Shown: positions 1-7,684 of the stretch, piece after piece
Layout of the letters: every line of letters begins with the position of its first letter
Position numbering within the stretch: the stretch's first letter is position 1
NCBI RefSeq assembly: GCF_007003975.1
Contig: NZ_VFTC01000001.1
Span: 434,001 to 498,000 of the forward strand
Source of the DNA: Mesorhizobium sp. WSM4306
Lineage (GTDB): Bacteria > Pseudomonadota > Alphaproteobacteria > Rhizobiales > Rhizobiaceae
Direction of reading: 5' to 3'
DNA: 64,000 nt
Made by a program: the position numbers and the translations under genes
Notes under the pieces: model-generated
What the model was told of the DNA's origin: nothing
The model's database searches: none
What the model saw: the letters and a program-made list of their open reading frames with translations, nothing else

Positions 1-143
1 TTCTGGCATCAAGGCCAGCCGGTTCTGCCGCTAGAGAATCCTGCCGCGTGCGCCCATGGTAGAAGATGTGACCGCCCAACCGGTCCAAGGGATCAAGAAA
101 TCCCGTCTCAGAGTCGGCATAGTCGTTTGGTTCGAACATCCCC
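1..143. other. Intergenic leader, no gene seen
   Basis: No coding region, RNA or clear promoter is recognisable in these first bases. The stretch precedes the MFS transporter and may belong to an upstream intergenic region cut by the window edge. Confidence 0.4.
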
Positions 144-1586
144 ATGACCGCAGAACTATCCGCCGGCGCCACGGATCGCGCCGATGTGTCGGCCAGAGCC
201 TTGCTCCTACTGCCGCTGACGGTCGCCTGCGGCGTGTTCATGACCAGCCTCGACCAGAATGTCGTGGTCACCGCGCTGCCCGGTATCAGCGAAAGCCTCG
301 GCCGCCCGCCCAGCCAGCTCGGCCTGCTGATCACCGTCTATGTCGCCAGCCTGATCATCTCGATGCCGCTCGGCGGCTGGGCCGCCGACCGCTTCGGCCT
401 GCGCAATGTCTACTGCTTCGCCTTGCTGGTGTTCGCGGCGTCATCGGCGCTCTGCGGGCTGTCCAACGACATCTGGACGCTGGTCGGCGCCCGCGCGCTG
501 CAAGGGTTCGGCGGCGCCCTGATGGGGACGCTCGGCCAGGTCGTCATCCTGTCGACCTTCCCGCGCAGCCGGACGCTGAAGATCAACATGTATATATCGC
601 TCGCCGGACAGTCCGGACCGCTTGTGGGGCCGCTCGTCGGCGGCGCGCTGACCACCTACATCTCCTGGCGCTGGATCTTCTTCATCAACGTACCGTTCGC
701 GCTGGCGGCGGCTGTCCTTGCCGCCTCGCTGTTTCCGACGGTCACCAAACCGGTGCGCACGCCGTTCGATTTTCCGGGTTTCCTGCTGGTCGGCACCGGC
801 ATGGTCCTGCTGGTCTTCGGCATGGATTCGCTTGCCGCCAAGGATGCCACCGGCAGCATGATCGCGGCCGAGCTATCGCTGGCGATCGTTATCCTGATGG
901 TTGCCTCCTTCTACTGCCTGCGTGCCCGCAACCCTTTGCTTGACCTGAAACTCTTGCGCATCCGCACCTTCCGCATCTCCTTCCTCACCGGCGGCGGGCT
1001 GGACACGATTGGTCTCAGCTCCGTCGTCTTCCTGCTGCCGCTGATGTTCCAGCTCGGCTTCGGCATGAGCGCGGTGCAGGCGGGCTCGCTGACCTTCGTC
1101 GCGGCGATCGGCTCGCTGATCATGCGTGTCTTCATGCCGCCCCTGCTCAACCGCTTCGGCTTTCGCCGCGTGCTGGTCGTCAACACGCCGATCGTCGCCG
1201 CCATGGTTGCGGGCTTCGCCTTGATAGAGGCAACCACGCCGGTCTGGATCGTGCTTGCCTATATCTTCGCCTTCGGTGTTCTGCGCTCGGCGCAATGGGC
1301 TTCGACGGGCAATCTCGCCTATTCCGACATTGCGCCCGACCAACTCGCCCGCTTCAGCGCCCCCTACTACATTCGCTGGCAGCTGGCGGTGGCGATCAGC
1401 GTCGGCCTGGCAGCTGCACTGCTGTCGTTCCTGGCCGGCGGCGGGCCGGCCGTGACCAACGATTTCCGCATCCTGTTCGTGGTCGAGGGCGTCATCACGC
1501 TGTGCGCGCTGATTGCCTATCTCAAGCTGACGCCGCAGGACGGCGCCCATGTCAGCGGCCACGGCGCGCAATTGGGCGTAGACTAG
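144..1586 (+). CDS. MFS drug-efflux transporter, DHA2 (EmrB/QacA) type
   Basis: A 480-residue, very hydrophobic inner-membrane protein. The first transmembrane segment carries the family signature TSLDQNVVVTALPGI (about residues 35-50). It is followed by the loop motif GGWAADRFGLRN (about 76-87) and the antiporter motif region GQSGPLVGPLVGGALTTYISW near residue 155. Length and pattern fit the 14-helix proton-driven exporters of the DHA2 group. The substrate cannot be read from the sequence. No strong ribosome binding site precedes the ATG, so the start is the longest sensible one. The gene is convergent with the nitroreductase, 22 bases apart, and has no obvious operon partner here. Confidence 0.88.
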   Translation: MTAELSAGATDRADVSARALLLLPLTVACGVFMTSLDQNVVVTALPGISESLGRPPSQLGLLITVYVASLIISMPLGGWAADRFGLRNVYCFALLVFAASSALCGLSNDIWTLVGARALQGFGGALMGTLGQVVILSTFPRSRTLKINMYISLAGQSGPLVGPLVGGALTTYISWRWIFFINVPFALAAAVLAASLFPTVTKPVRTPFDFPGFLLVGTGMVLLVFGMDSLAAKDATGSMIAAELSLAIVILMVASFYCLRARNPLLDLKLLRIRTFRISFLTGGGLDTIGLSSVVFLLPLMFQLGFGMSAVQAGSLTFVAAIGSLIMRVFMPPLLNRFGFRRVLVVNTPIVAAMVAGFALIEATTPVWIVLAYIFAFGVLRSAQWASTGNLAYSDIAPDQLARFSAPYYIRWQLAVAISVGLAAALLSFLAGGGPAVTNDFRILFVVEGVITLCALIAYLKLTPQDGAHVSGHGAQLGVD

Positions 1587-1608
1587 AACCAGTAAGCCGA
1601 AGCTCGCC

Positions 1609-2313
1609 TTACTCGCTGAACGTCACCCACTCTTCCAGCGGCACGCGATCGGTGCGGAAGTCGTTTTCGGGCTTGGACGTGTCCTCATGGCCGAGCGCCA
1701 TGCCGCAGACGACGATCTCCTCGTCGGGAATGTTGAGCACCGGCCGGATCTGCCGGTGATAGGGCGCAAAGGCCGCCTGCGGGCAGGTGTGCAGGCCCCT
1801 GCCCCGCGCCGCCACCATGATGTTCTGCAAAAACATGCCGTAGTCGATCCACGAGCCCTGGTTCAGCCGCCGGTCGATGGTGAAGATCATGCCGACCGGC
1901 GCATCGAAGAAGACGAAGTTGCGGTCGTGCTGGGCGCGCATCTTGTCGACCTCGCGGCGGCCGATGCCGAGCGCGCCGTAGAGCCCGAAGCCGTTGGCGC
2001 GCCGGCGAGTGAGATAAGGCTCGAAGAACTGGGTGGGATAATAGCGATACTCGTCCCAATCGGCCTTTTCGGCGCGAATGCCGGAATTGAGAATGGCGTC
2101 CGTGATCTGCTGCTTGACCTCGCCCTTGGTCACATAGACGCGCCAGGGCTGCATGTTGGTGCCCGAAGGCGCCCGCGCGGCGACGGACAGGATGGCGCGG
2201 ATCGTCTCATCATCGACCATATCGGGCAGAAACGCGCGCACGGAGCGACGCGTCAGGATCGCCTCGTCGACAACAGCGGCTTCCTCAGCGCTCAGGGCGT
2301 TCTTTTCCAACAT
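1609..2313 (-). CDS. Nitroreductase family FMN oxidoreductase
   Basis: A 234-residue flavoprotein of the NfsB/NfnB-like nitroreductase superfamily, which reduces nitro compounds, quinones or enones with NAD(P)H. The N-terminal FMN-binding segment TRRSVRAFLPDMVDDETI followed by AARAPSGTNMQPW is the diagnostic pattern. The C-terminal part has the usual GMALGHED segment. The reading frame is open further upstream, but the ATG at 2313 has a purine-rich AAAGGGA site at proper distance and gives the family's normal length. The physiological substrate is unknown. It faces away from the XRE-regulated operon across a 229-base divergent region, so the regulator could also touch this promoter. Confidence 0.86.
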   Translation of the reverse strand: MLEKNALSAEEAAVVDEAILTRRSVRAFLPDMVDDETIRAILSVAARAPSGTNMQPWRVYVTKGEVKQQITDAILNSGIRAEKADWDEYRYYPTQFFEPYLTRRRANGFGLYGALGIGRREVDKMRAQHDRNFVFFDAPVGMIFTIDRRLNQGSWIDYGMFLQNIMVAARGRGLHTCPQAAFAPYHRQIRPVLNIPDEEIVVCGMALGHEDTSKPENDFRTDRVPLEEWVTFSE

Positions 2314-2473
2314 GGGCCGTCCCTTTGCGCATACCCGGAGAGCCGTTGCGGCTATCGGAGAAGACCTTGCGCAGATTTCAATCCTTGGTCGCCGACCGGA
2401 CGTCCCCACACCCGCCTTTCGTGGCCGAGCCTTTGCATGAACCGTCAAAATCGTGCAAGCAAATCTTGTGGCC

Positions 2474-2542
2474 TCATGAAAATCCCCTTGATTTTTTCAC
2501 GAGCGTGGCCTCTCATGAAATTCACTTTCAGATTTTCATCAT
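2474..2542. promoter_or_regulatory. Divergent promoter region with TCATGAAA repeats and a TGAAAATC inverted pair
   Basis: Between the nitroreductase and the XRE-cupin regulator the sequence turns AT-rich. It holds two direct copies of TCATGAAA (2476 area and 2513 area) and an inverted pair TGAAAATC (2477-2484) and GATTTTCA (2531-2538). Such repeats just before an XRE autoregulator are good operator candidates. This is pattern evidence only. Confidence 0.4.
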
Positions 2543-3139
2543 GTGAGCGTTTTGCCCCCAGCTATAACAGGAACATTGCAGGGACCTGACGAGCGCCTGT
2601 TGGCGAGCGATATCCGTGCGCTACGCAAGGCGCGCGGGCTGACGCTGGCCGAGATCGCGCTGAAGCTAGGCCGCTCAGTCGGCTGGGTCAGCCAGGTCGA
2701 GCGCGGGCTGTCGATCCCTTCACTCGGCGACCTCAGGGCCTTCGCCGACCTGTTCGGCGTGCCGCTCAGCCTGTTCTTCAGCCACGATGTGCCGATCGAG
2801 AAGGAGCGCGGCGTTGTCGTGCGCGCAGGCAGCCGGCGCACGCTTGGCACAAGCGAATCCGGCCTGGTGGAGGAGCTTCTATCGCCCGATCTCGGCGGTA
2901 GTTTCGAGATGGTGCGCTCGATCTTCGCGCCGGGCGCGGAGATGAAGAGCGAGCAGCTGCGGCCGACCGAGGAAGCCGGCTACATCGCCTCGGGCATTTT
3001 CGAGATCGAGATCGCCGGCGTCTGGCACCGTCTAGTCGAAGGCGATTCCTTCCGCTTCGAGCGCAAGCCGTACCGCTGGCGCAATCCCGGCACCGAGCCG
3101 GCCGTGGTCATCTGGGTGGTTTCACCACCTGTTTATTGA
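2543..3139 (+). CDS. XRE-family transcriptional regulator with C-terminal cupin domain
   Basis: A 198-residue protein with a helix-turn-helix at about residues 18-75 (DIRALRKARGLTLAEIALKL then GWVSQVERGLSIPSLGDLR) and a small cupin domain at about 115-195 (PGAEMKSEQLRP, GVWHRLVEGDSFRF, PYRWRNPG). This architecture is common in local regulators of amine and amino-acid catabolism, where the cupin senses a small metabolite. It starts with GTG. Its stop lies 14 bases before the ATG of the demethylase that follows, so it heads the operon and probably controls it and itself. The ligand is not predictable; a methylated amine is inferred from the neighbours. Confidence 0.85.
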   Translation: MSVLPPAITGTLQGPDERLLASDIRALRKARGLTLAEIALKLGRSVGWVSQVERGLSIPSLGDLRAFADLFGVPLSLFFSHDVPIEKERGVVVRAGSRRTLGTSESGLVEELLSPDLGGSFEMVRSIFAPGAEMKSEQLRPTEEAGYIASGIFEIEIAGVWHRLVEGDSFRFERKPYRWRNPGTEPAVVIWVVSPPVY

Positions 3140-3153
3140 ATGAGGGGGTTGAT

Positions 3154-5607
3154 ATGGCCGGTTTGCCGACCACGGCACGCGTGGTGATCATCGGAGGCGG
3201 TGTCGTCGGCACCTCCTCGCTCTACCACCTTTGCAACGCGGGCTGGACCGACTGCGTGCTCTTGGAAAAGAACGAACTGACATCGGGCTCGACCTGGCAT
3301 GCCGCCGGCAATGTGCCGACCTTTTCGTCCTCCTGGTCGCTGATGAACATGCAGCGCTATTCGACCGAGCTCTATCGCGGTCTCGCCGACGCGGTCGACT
3401 ATCCCATGAACTATCACGTCACCGGCTCGCTGCGGCTCGCCCACTCAAAGGAGCGCATGCAGGAATTCCAGCGCGCCAAGGGCATGGGCCGCTACCAGGG
3501 CATGGACATCGACATTGTCGGCCCCGACGAGATCAAGCGCCGCTACCCCTTTATCGAAACGCATGATCTCAAGGGCGCGCTCTACGACCCGAGCGACGGC
3601 GATATCGATCCGGCACAGTTGACGCAGGCGTTGGCCAAGGGCGCGCGCGACATGGGCGCCAAGATCGTCCGCTTCTGCCCCGTGTCAGGCGTGCGCCGCG
3701 AGAATGACGAGTGGGTGGTCGAGACGCCGCAGGGCGAGATCCGCTGCGAGATCGTCATCAACGCCGCCGGCTACCGTGCCGCTGAAGTCGGCAAAATGTT
3801 CGGCCGCGACGTGCCGATGATGGTGATGAGCCATCAGTACATGTTGTTCGAGGAAATCCCCGAACTGATGGCCTGGTCGAAGGAACAGGGCAAGAAGCTG
3901 CCGTTGCTGCGCGACGTCGACACCTCCTACTATCTGCGCCAGGAAAAGAACGGCATGAACCTCGGCCCCTATGAGCGCAATTGCCGCGCGCATTGGGCGA
4001 CGCATAACGATCCGATGCCGGAGGATTTTTCCTTCCAGCTGTTCCCCGACGATCTCGACCGTCTCGAGCACTATCTCGCCGACGCCGTCGCCCGCGTACC
4101 GATCCTCGGCACTGCCGGCCTGTCCAAGGTCATCAACGGACCGATCCCCTACGCGCCGGACGGCAACCCGCTGATCGGGCCGATGCCGGGCGTCCCCAAC
4201 GCTTTCGAGGCCTGCGTCTTCACCTTCGGCATCGCGCAGGGCGGCGGCGCCGGCAAGGTGCTGGCCGAATGGGTGACGCAGGGCCAGACCGAATGGGACA
4301 TGTGGTCCTGCGATCCGCGCCGTTTCACCGCCTTTGCCGCCGCACAAGACTACAGCGTCGCCAAGGGCATGGAGATCTACGGCAACGAATACGCCATCCA
4401 GTTCCCGCGCCACGCCTGGCCGGCAGGCCGCGACCGCAAGCTGTCCCCGATCCACGATCGCATCAAGGCGCTCGGCGCCCAGTTTGACGCTTACAATGGC
4501 TGGGAGCGCGCCACCTGGTATGCGCAGCCGGGCGATGACACGTCCGAGGAAGCGACGCTCACCTTCCGCCGCGACGGACCCTGGCAACACCGCGTCCGCG
4601 AGGAGTGTCTGGTGGTGCGCGATGCCGCCGGCATCTTGGACCTGCCCGGCTTCTCGCGCTTCAACCTCGAAGGCCCTGGCGCAGCCGAATGGCTGGCGCT
4701 GCAGGTCACCGGCCTGGTGCCCAAGCCCGGCCGCATCGGCCTCGTCTATTTCGCCGACGACAAGGGCCGCATCGTCACCGAGATGTCGGTGGTGCGCCAT
4801 GCCGAAGAGCAGATGACGCTGATCACCGCGGCGGTAGCGCAGTGGCACGATTTCGAATGTCTGAAGTTGCGCATGCCGAGGGACGCGGCTTTCACGCTCA
4901 CCGACAGGACCGAAGACTATTCGACGCAAATCCTCGCCGGTCCCAACTCCCGCGAGATCCTGGCCGAGGTCTGCGACGCGGATCTCTCGCTGCCCTGGCT
5001 GACGCATCAGGAAACCACGATCGCCGACCGTTGGGCGAAGCTTGTGCGCGTCTCCTTTGCCGGCGAACTCGGCTGGGAAATCCACACCAAGGTGGAAGAC
5101 ACCGCCGCCATCTTCGATGCCGTCTGGGCGGCGGGACAAAAACATGGGCTGAAACCGTTCGGCATGTATGCGCTGGATTCGCTGCGTCTCGAAAAAGGCT
5201 ACCGCACCTGGAAGGGAGACCTGTCGACCGACTACACGATCCTGCAGGGCGGGCTCGAGCGCTTCGTCAAATGGGACAAGCCCGACTTCCGCGGCAAGGC
5301 AGCCTTGCAAAACGAGAAGCAGCAAGGCGTGAAGAAGCGCTTCGTCACCCTGGTCGTCGAAAACCCCGGCGATTGCGACGCGCCGTCGGTGTCGACACTG
5401 TGGCATGACGGCAAGATCGTCGGCGAGACGACCTCGGGCGGCTGGGGTCATCGTATCGACAAGTCGATCGCGCTCGGCATGCTGCGCGCCGACCTGGCTG
5501 AGCCCGATACCGCCATCGAGATTGAAATCTTCGGCGACCGCTTCAAGGCGGTCGTGCAGAAGGATGAGCCGCTGTGGGATCCGAAGAACGAGAGGCTGCG
5601 GGCGTGA
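3154..5607 (+). CDS. Dimethylglycine/sarcosine dehydrogenase-like FAD-GcvT protein (copy 1)
   Basis: An 817-residue two-part enzyme. The N-terminal half is a DAO-type FAD oxidoreductase: the dinucleotide fold VVIIGGGVVGTSS is near residue 10, and the TSGSTWHAAG motif near residue 50 holds the histidine that binds FAD covalently in dimethylglycine and sarcosine dehydrogenases. A linker domain follows at about 370-430. The C-terminal half is a GcvT-type folate-binding region (about 435-805) with FAGELGWEIHT. Family members oxidise an N-methyl group and pass the C1 unit to tetrahydrofolate. The ATG at 3154 has a GAGGGGG site; an in-frame TTG lies 18 bases upstream. The GTGA junction couples it to the next gene. 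The exact substrate is unknown. Confidence 0.87.
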   Translation: MAGLPTTARVVIIGGGVVGTSSLYHLCNAGWTDCVLLEKNELTSGSTWHAAGNVPTFSSSWSLMNMQRYSTELYRGLADAVDYPMNYHVTGSLRLAHSKERMQEFQRAKGMGRYQGMDIDIVGPDEIKRRYPFIETHDLKGALYDPSDGDIDPAQLTQALAKGARDMGAKIVRFCPVSGVRRENDEWVVETPQGEIRCEIVINAAGYRAAEVGKMFGRDVPMMVMSHQYMLFEEIPELMAWSKEQGKKLPLLRDVDTSYYLRQEKNGMNLGPYERNCRAHWATHNDPMPEDFSFQLFPDDLDRLEHYLADAVARVPILGTAGLSKVINGPIPYAPDGNPLIGPMPGVPNAFEACVFTFGIAQGGGAGKVLAEWVTQGQTEWDMWSCDPRRFTAFAAAQDYSVAKGMEIYGNEYAIQFPRHAWPAGRDRKLSPIHDRIKALGAQFDAYNGWERATWYAQPGDDTSEEATLTFRRDGPWQHRVREECLVVRDAAGILDLPGFSRFNLEGPGAAEWLALQVTGLVPKPGRIGLVYFADDKGRIVTEMSVVRHAEEQMTLITAAVAQWHDFECLKLRMPRDAAFTLTDRTEDYSTQILAGPNSREILAEVCDADLSLPWLTHQETTIADRWAKLVRVSFAGELGWEIHTKVEDTAAIFDAVWAAGQKHGLKPFGMYALDSLRLEKGYRTWKGDLSTDYTILQGGLERFVKWDKPDFRGKAALQNEKQQGVKKRFVTLVVENPGDCDAPSVSTLWHDGKIVGETTSGGWGHRIDKSIALGMLRADLAEPDTAIEIEIFGDRFKAVVQKDEPLWDPKNERLRA

Positions 5608-6503
5608 AGACTGTTATTCTCACCGATGGCGGTATGGGCCAGGAGCTGGTCCGCCGCAGCAAATCCGAGCCGACGCCGCTGTGGTCGGCCAGGGTGCTGA
5701 TCGACGAACCGGATCTGGTGCGCGACCTGCATGCGGAATTCATCCGTGCCGGCGCGCGCGTCATTACCATCAACACCTATTCGGCCACGCCGGAGCGGCT
5801 GGCGCGCGAGGGCGCGGAGGAACTGTTCAAGCCGCTGCAGAAGCGCGGCATCGAGCTTGCAAGGCAAGCTTGCGAGCAAGCCGGAGAGGCAACCATCGCC
5901 GGCTGCCTGTCGCCGCTGTTCGGCAGCTATGCGCCGGCACTGACCATTTCCTATCAGGACACACTCGACATCTACCGCCGCATCGTTGCCGAGCAGGTGG
6001 ACGGCGTCGATCTCTTTCTGTGCGAAACCATGGCCTCCGCCGATGAAGCGCGCGCGGCCGTCACGGCGGCATCGGAAAGCGGCAAGCCGGTCTGGGTGTC
6101 ATGGACGCTGGCTGACCACGGTACCCCGCGCCTGCGAAGCGGCGAAGCGATCGCCACGGCCTCCCGTGCACTCGACGGCCTGCAGCTCGCAGCACGGCTG
6201 GTCAATTGCTGTCGGCCCGAAGCGATCGCCGCGGCACTGCCCGAGTTGATCGATCTCGGCGGCCCGGTCGGCGCCTATGCCAACGGCTTCACCTCTACCG
6301 AAGCGCTCAAGCATGGCGGCACCGTCGATGTGCTGCACGCCCGCCACGACCTTGGTCCTGATGCCTATGCCGACCAGGCGCTCGGCTGGGTCGGGGCCGG
6401 CGCCAGCATCGTCGGCGGATGCTGCGAAGTCGGCCCTGCCCACATCGCTGCCTTGCGTGACCGGCTCGAACAGGCCGGTTACCAGATTTCGGGAGTTCAA
6501 TGA
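5604..6503 (+). CDS. Homocysteine S-methyltransferase family protein (betaine/S-methylmethionine type)
   Basis: A 299-residue cobalamin-independent methyltransferase of the MmuM/BHMT family. It opens with the typical ILTDGGMGQELVRR. It carries the zinc-binding cysteines: LVNCCRPEAI (about residue 200) and GGCCEVGPAHI near 270-280. These enzymes move a methyl group from betaine or S-methylmethionine to homocysteine and form methionine. The GTG start at 5604 overlaps the upstream stop (GTGA), which implies translational coupling. With demethylases on both sides, a betaine-homocysteine methyltransferase role, as known for rhizobial Bmt, is attractive but inferred. Confidence 0.83.
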   Translation: MKTVILTDGGMGQELVRRSKSEPTPLWSARVLIDEPDLVRDLHAEFIRAGARVITINTYSATPERLAREGAEELFKPLQKRGIELARQACEQAGEATIAGCLSPLFGSYAPALTISYQDTLDIYRRIVAEQVDGVDLFLCETMASADEARAAVTAASESGKPVWVSWTLADHGTPRLRSGEAIATASRALDGLQLAARLVNCCRPEAIAAALPELIDLGGPVGAYANGFTSTEALKHGGTVDVLHARHDLGPDAYADQALGWVGAGASIVGGCCEVGPAHIAALRDRLEQAGYQISGVQ

Positions 6504-7684
6504 TGCCCAGACCGTCAAAGCGCATTTCCGGCATCGTGCCTTCAGGCAAGGATGGCTGGGAGGTTCACACCGAGGCCTGGGCCCGCAAGGAGGCCGGCCA
6601 GGACATCATCATGCTGTCGGTCGGCGACCATGATTTCGACACGCCGAGCCAGACGATCGAAGCCTGCGTGACGGCGGTGCGCGGCAGCAATCACCACTAC
6701 ACCCCGCTTCCCGGTGTTCCGCGCCTGCGCAGGGCAATGGCGGCGGCATCGACCGCCTGCACCGGCATCGAGACCGGCCCCGACCAGGTGATCGCCACCC
6801 CAGGCGGCCAGGCAGCACTTTACGCCGCCGTGCAGGCCGTGCTCGACCAGGGCGACCACGCCATCGTCGTGGCGCCCTACTACGCCACCTACCCCAACAC
6901 GTTCAGCGCCGCCGGCGCCAGCTTCACCGTAGTAGAGACCCCAGCCGAGGACGGCTTCCAGCCACGCGCCGACAGGATCCGCGCGGCACTGAAGCCCAAC
7001 ACGCGCGCCATCCTGATCAACACGCCCAACAATCCGACCGGTGCTGTCTATTCGCGCGAGCGGCTGGAGGAACTGGCCGAAATCTGCCGCGAGCATGATC
7101 TCTGGCTTTTGTCGGACGAGGTCTACTGGACGCTGGGCGGTGGCGAGCACATCTCGCCCCGCGGCCTGCCCGGGATGGCCGAGCGCACGCTGGTCATCAA
7201 TTCCATGTCCAAGAGCCATGGCATGACCGGTTGGCGCATGGGCTGGCTGACCGGCCCGGCTGAGATGATCACGCTGTTGACCAACCTCAACCTGGTGACG
7301 ACCTACGGCCTGCCGGCCTTCATCTCGATCGCATGCGCCGAGGCGCTGGAGAACCGCTACGGCGTCAAGGAAATTGCCGAACGCTATGCGGCCCGGCGTA
7401 CCGTCCTGCTCGATGCGGTGCGCGGCATGAACAATGTCAGCGTGCACGGCTCTGAGGGCGGCATGTATGTCATGCTGGACATCTCTGCCGTCGAGCCCGA
7501 CGACGAGAAATTCGCCTGGGCTTTTCTCGACAAGGAGAATGTCGGCGTCATGCCTGGCTCCAGCTTCGGCCATGCCGCCGCGGGCCATATCCGCATCAGC
7601 CTCTGCCAGCCTGAACCGGTTCTTAAGGAGGCAGCACTACGCCTGCGCCGCTTCGCATCCAGCTATCGCCGCGAGGCCGCATGA
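6500..7684 (+). CDS. Class I/II pyridoxal-phosphate aminotransferase
   Basis: A 394-residue fold-type I aminotransferase of the AspC-like class. Visible motifs are NTPNNPTGAVYSRE (about residues 174-187), the aspartate segment LLSDEVYW and the Schiff-base lysine in SMSKSHGMTGWRMGW (about 234-248). It overlaps the previous gene and the next one by ATGA, so it belongs to the same operon. Neither partner gives the donor or acceptor directly. A role in handling the amino acid left after demethylation, such as glycine or a related amino acid, is inferred. Confidence 0.85.
   Translation: MMPRPSKRISGIVPSGKDGWEVHTEAWARKEAGQDIIMLSVGDHDFDTPSQTIEACVTAVRGSNHHYTPLPGVPRLRRAMAAASTACTGIETGPDQVIATPGGQAALYAAVQAVLDQGDHAIVVAPYYATYPNTFSAAGASFTVVETPAEDGFQPRADRIRAALKPNTRAILINTPNNPTGAVYSRERLEELAEICREHDLWLLSDEVYWTLGGGEHISPRGLPGMAERTLVINSMSKSHGMTGWRMGWLTGPAEMITLLTNLNLVTTYGLPAFISIACAEALENRYGVKEIAERYAARRTVLLDAVRGMNNVSVHGSEGGMYVMLDISAVEPDDEKFAWAFLDKENVGVMPGSSFGHAAAGHIRISLCQPEPVLKEAALRLRRFASSYRREAA

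Noticed and set aside
3685..5451. Long open frame on the minus strand across copy 1 of the demethylase
   Set aside because: A GC-rich shadow frame; the + strand protein has clear domains and motifs over the whole stretch.
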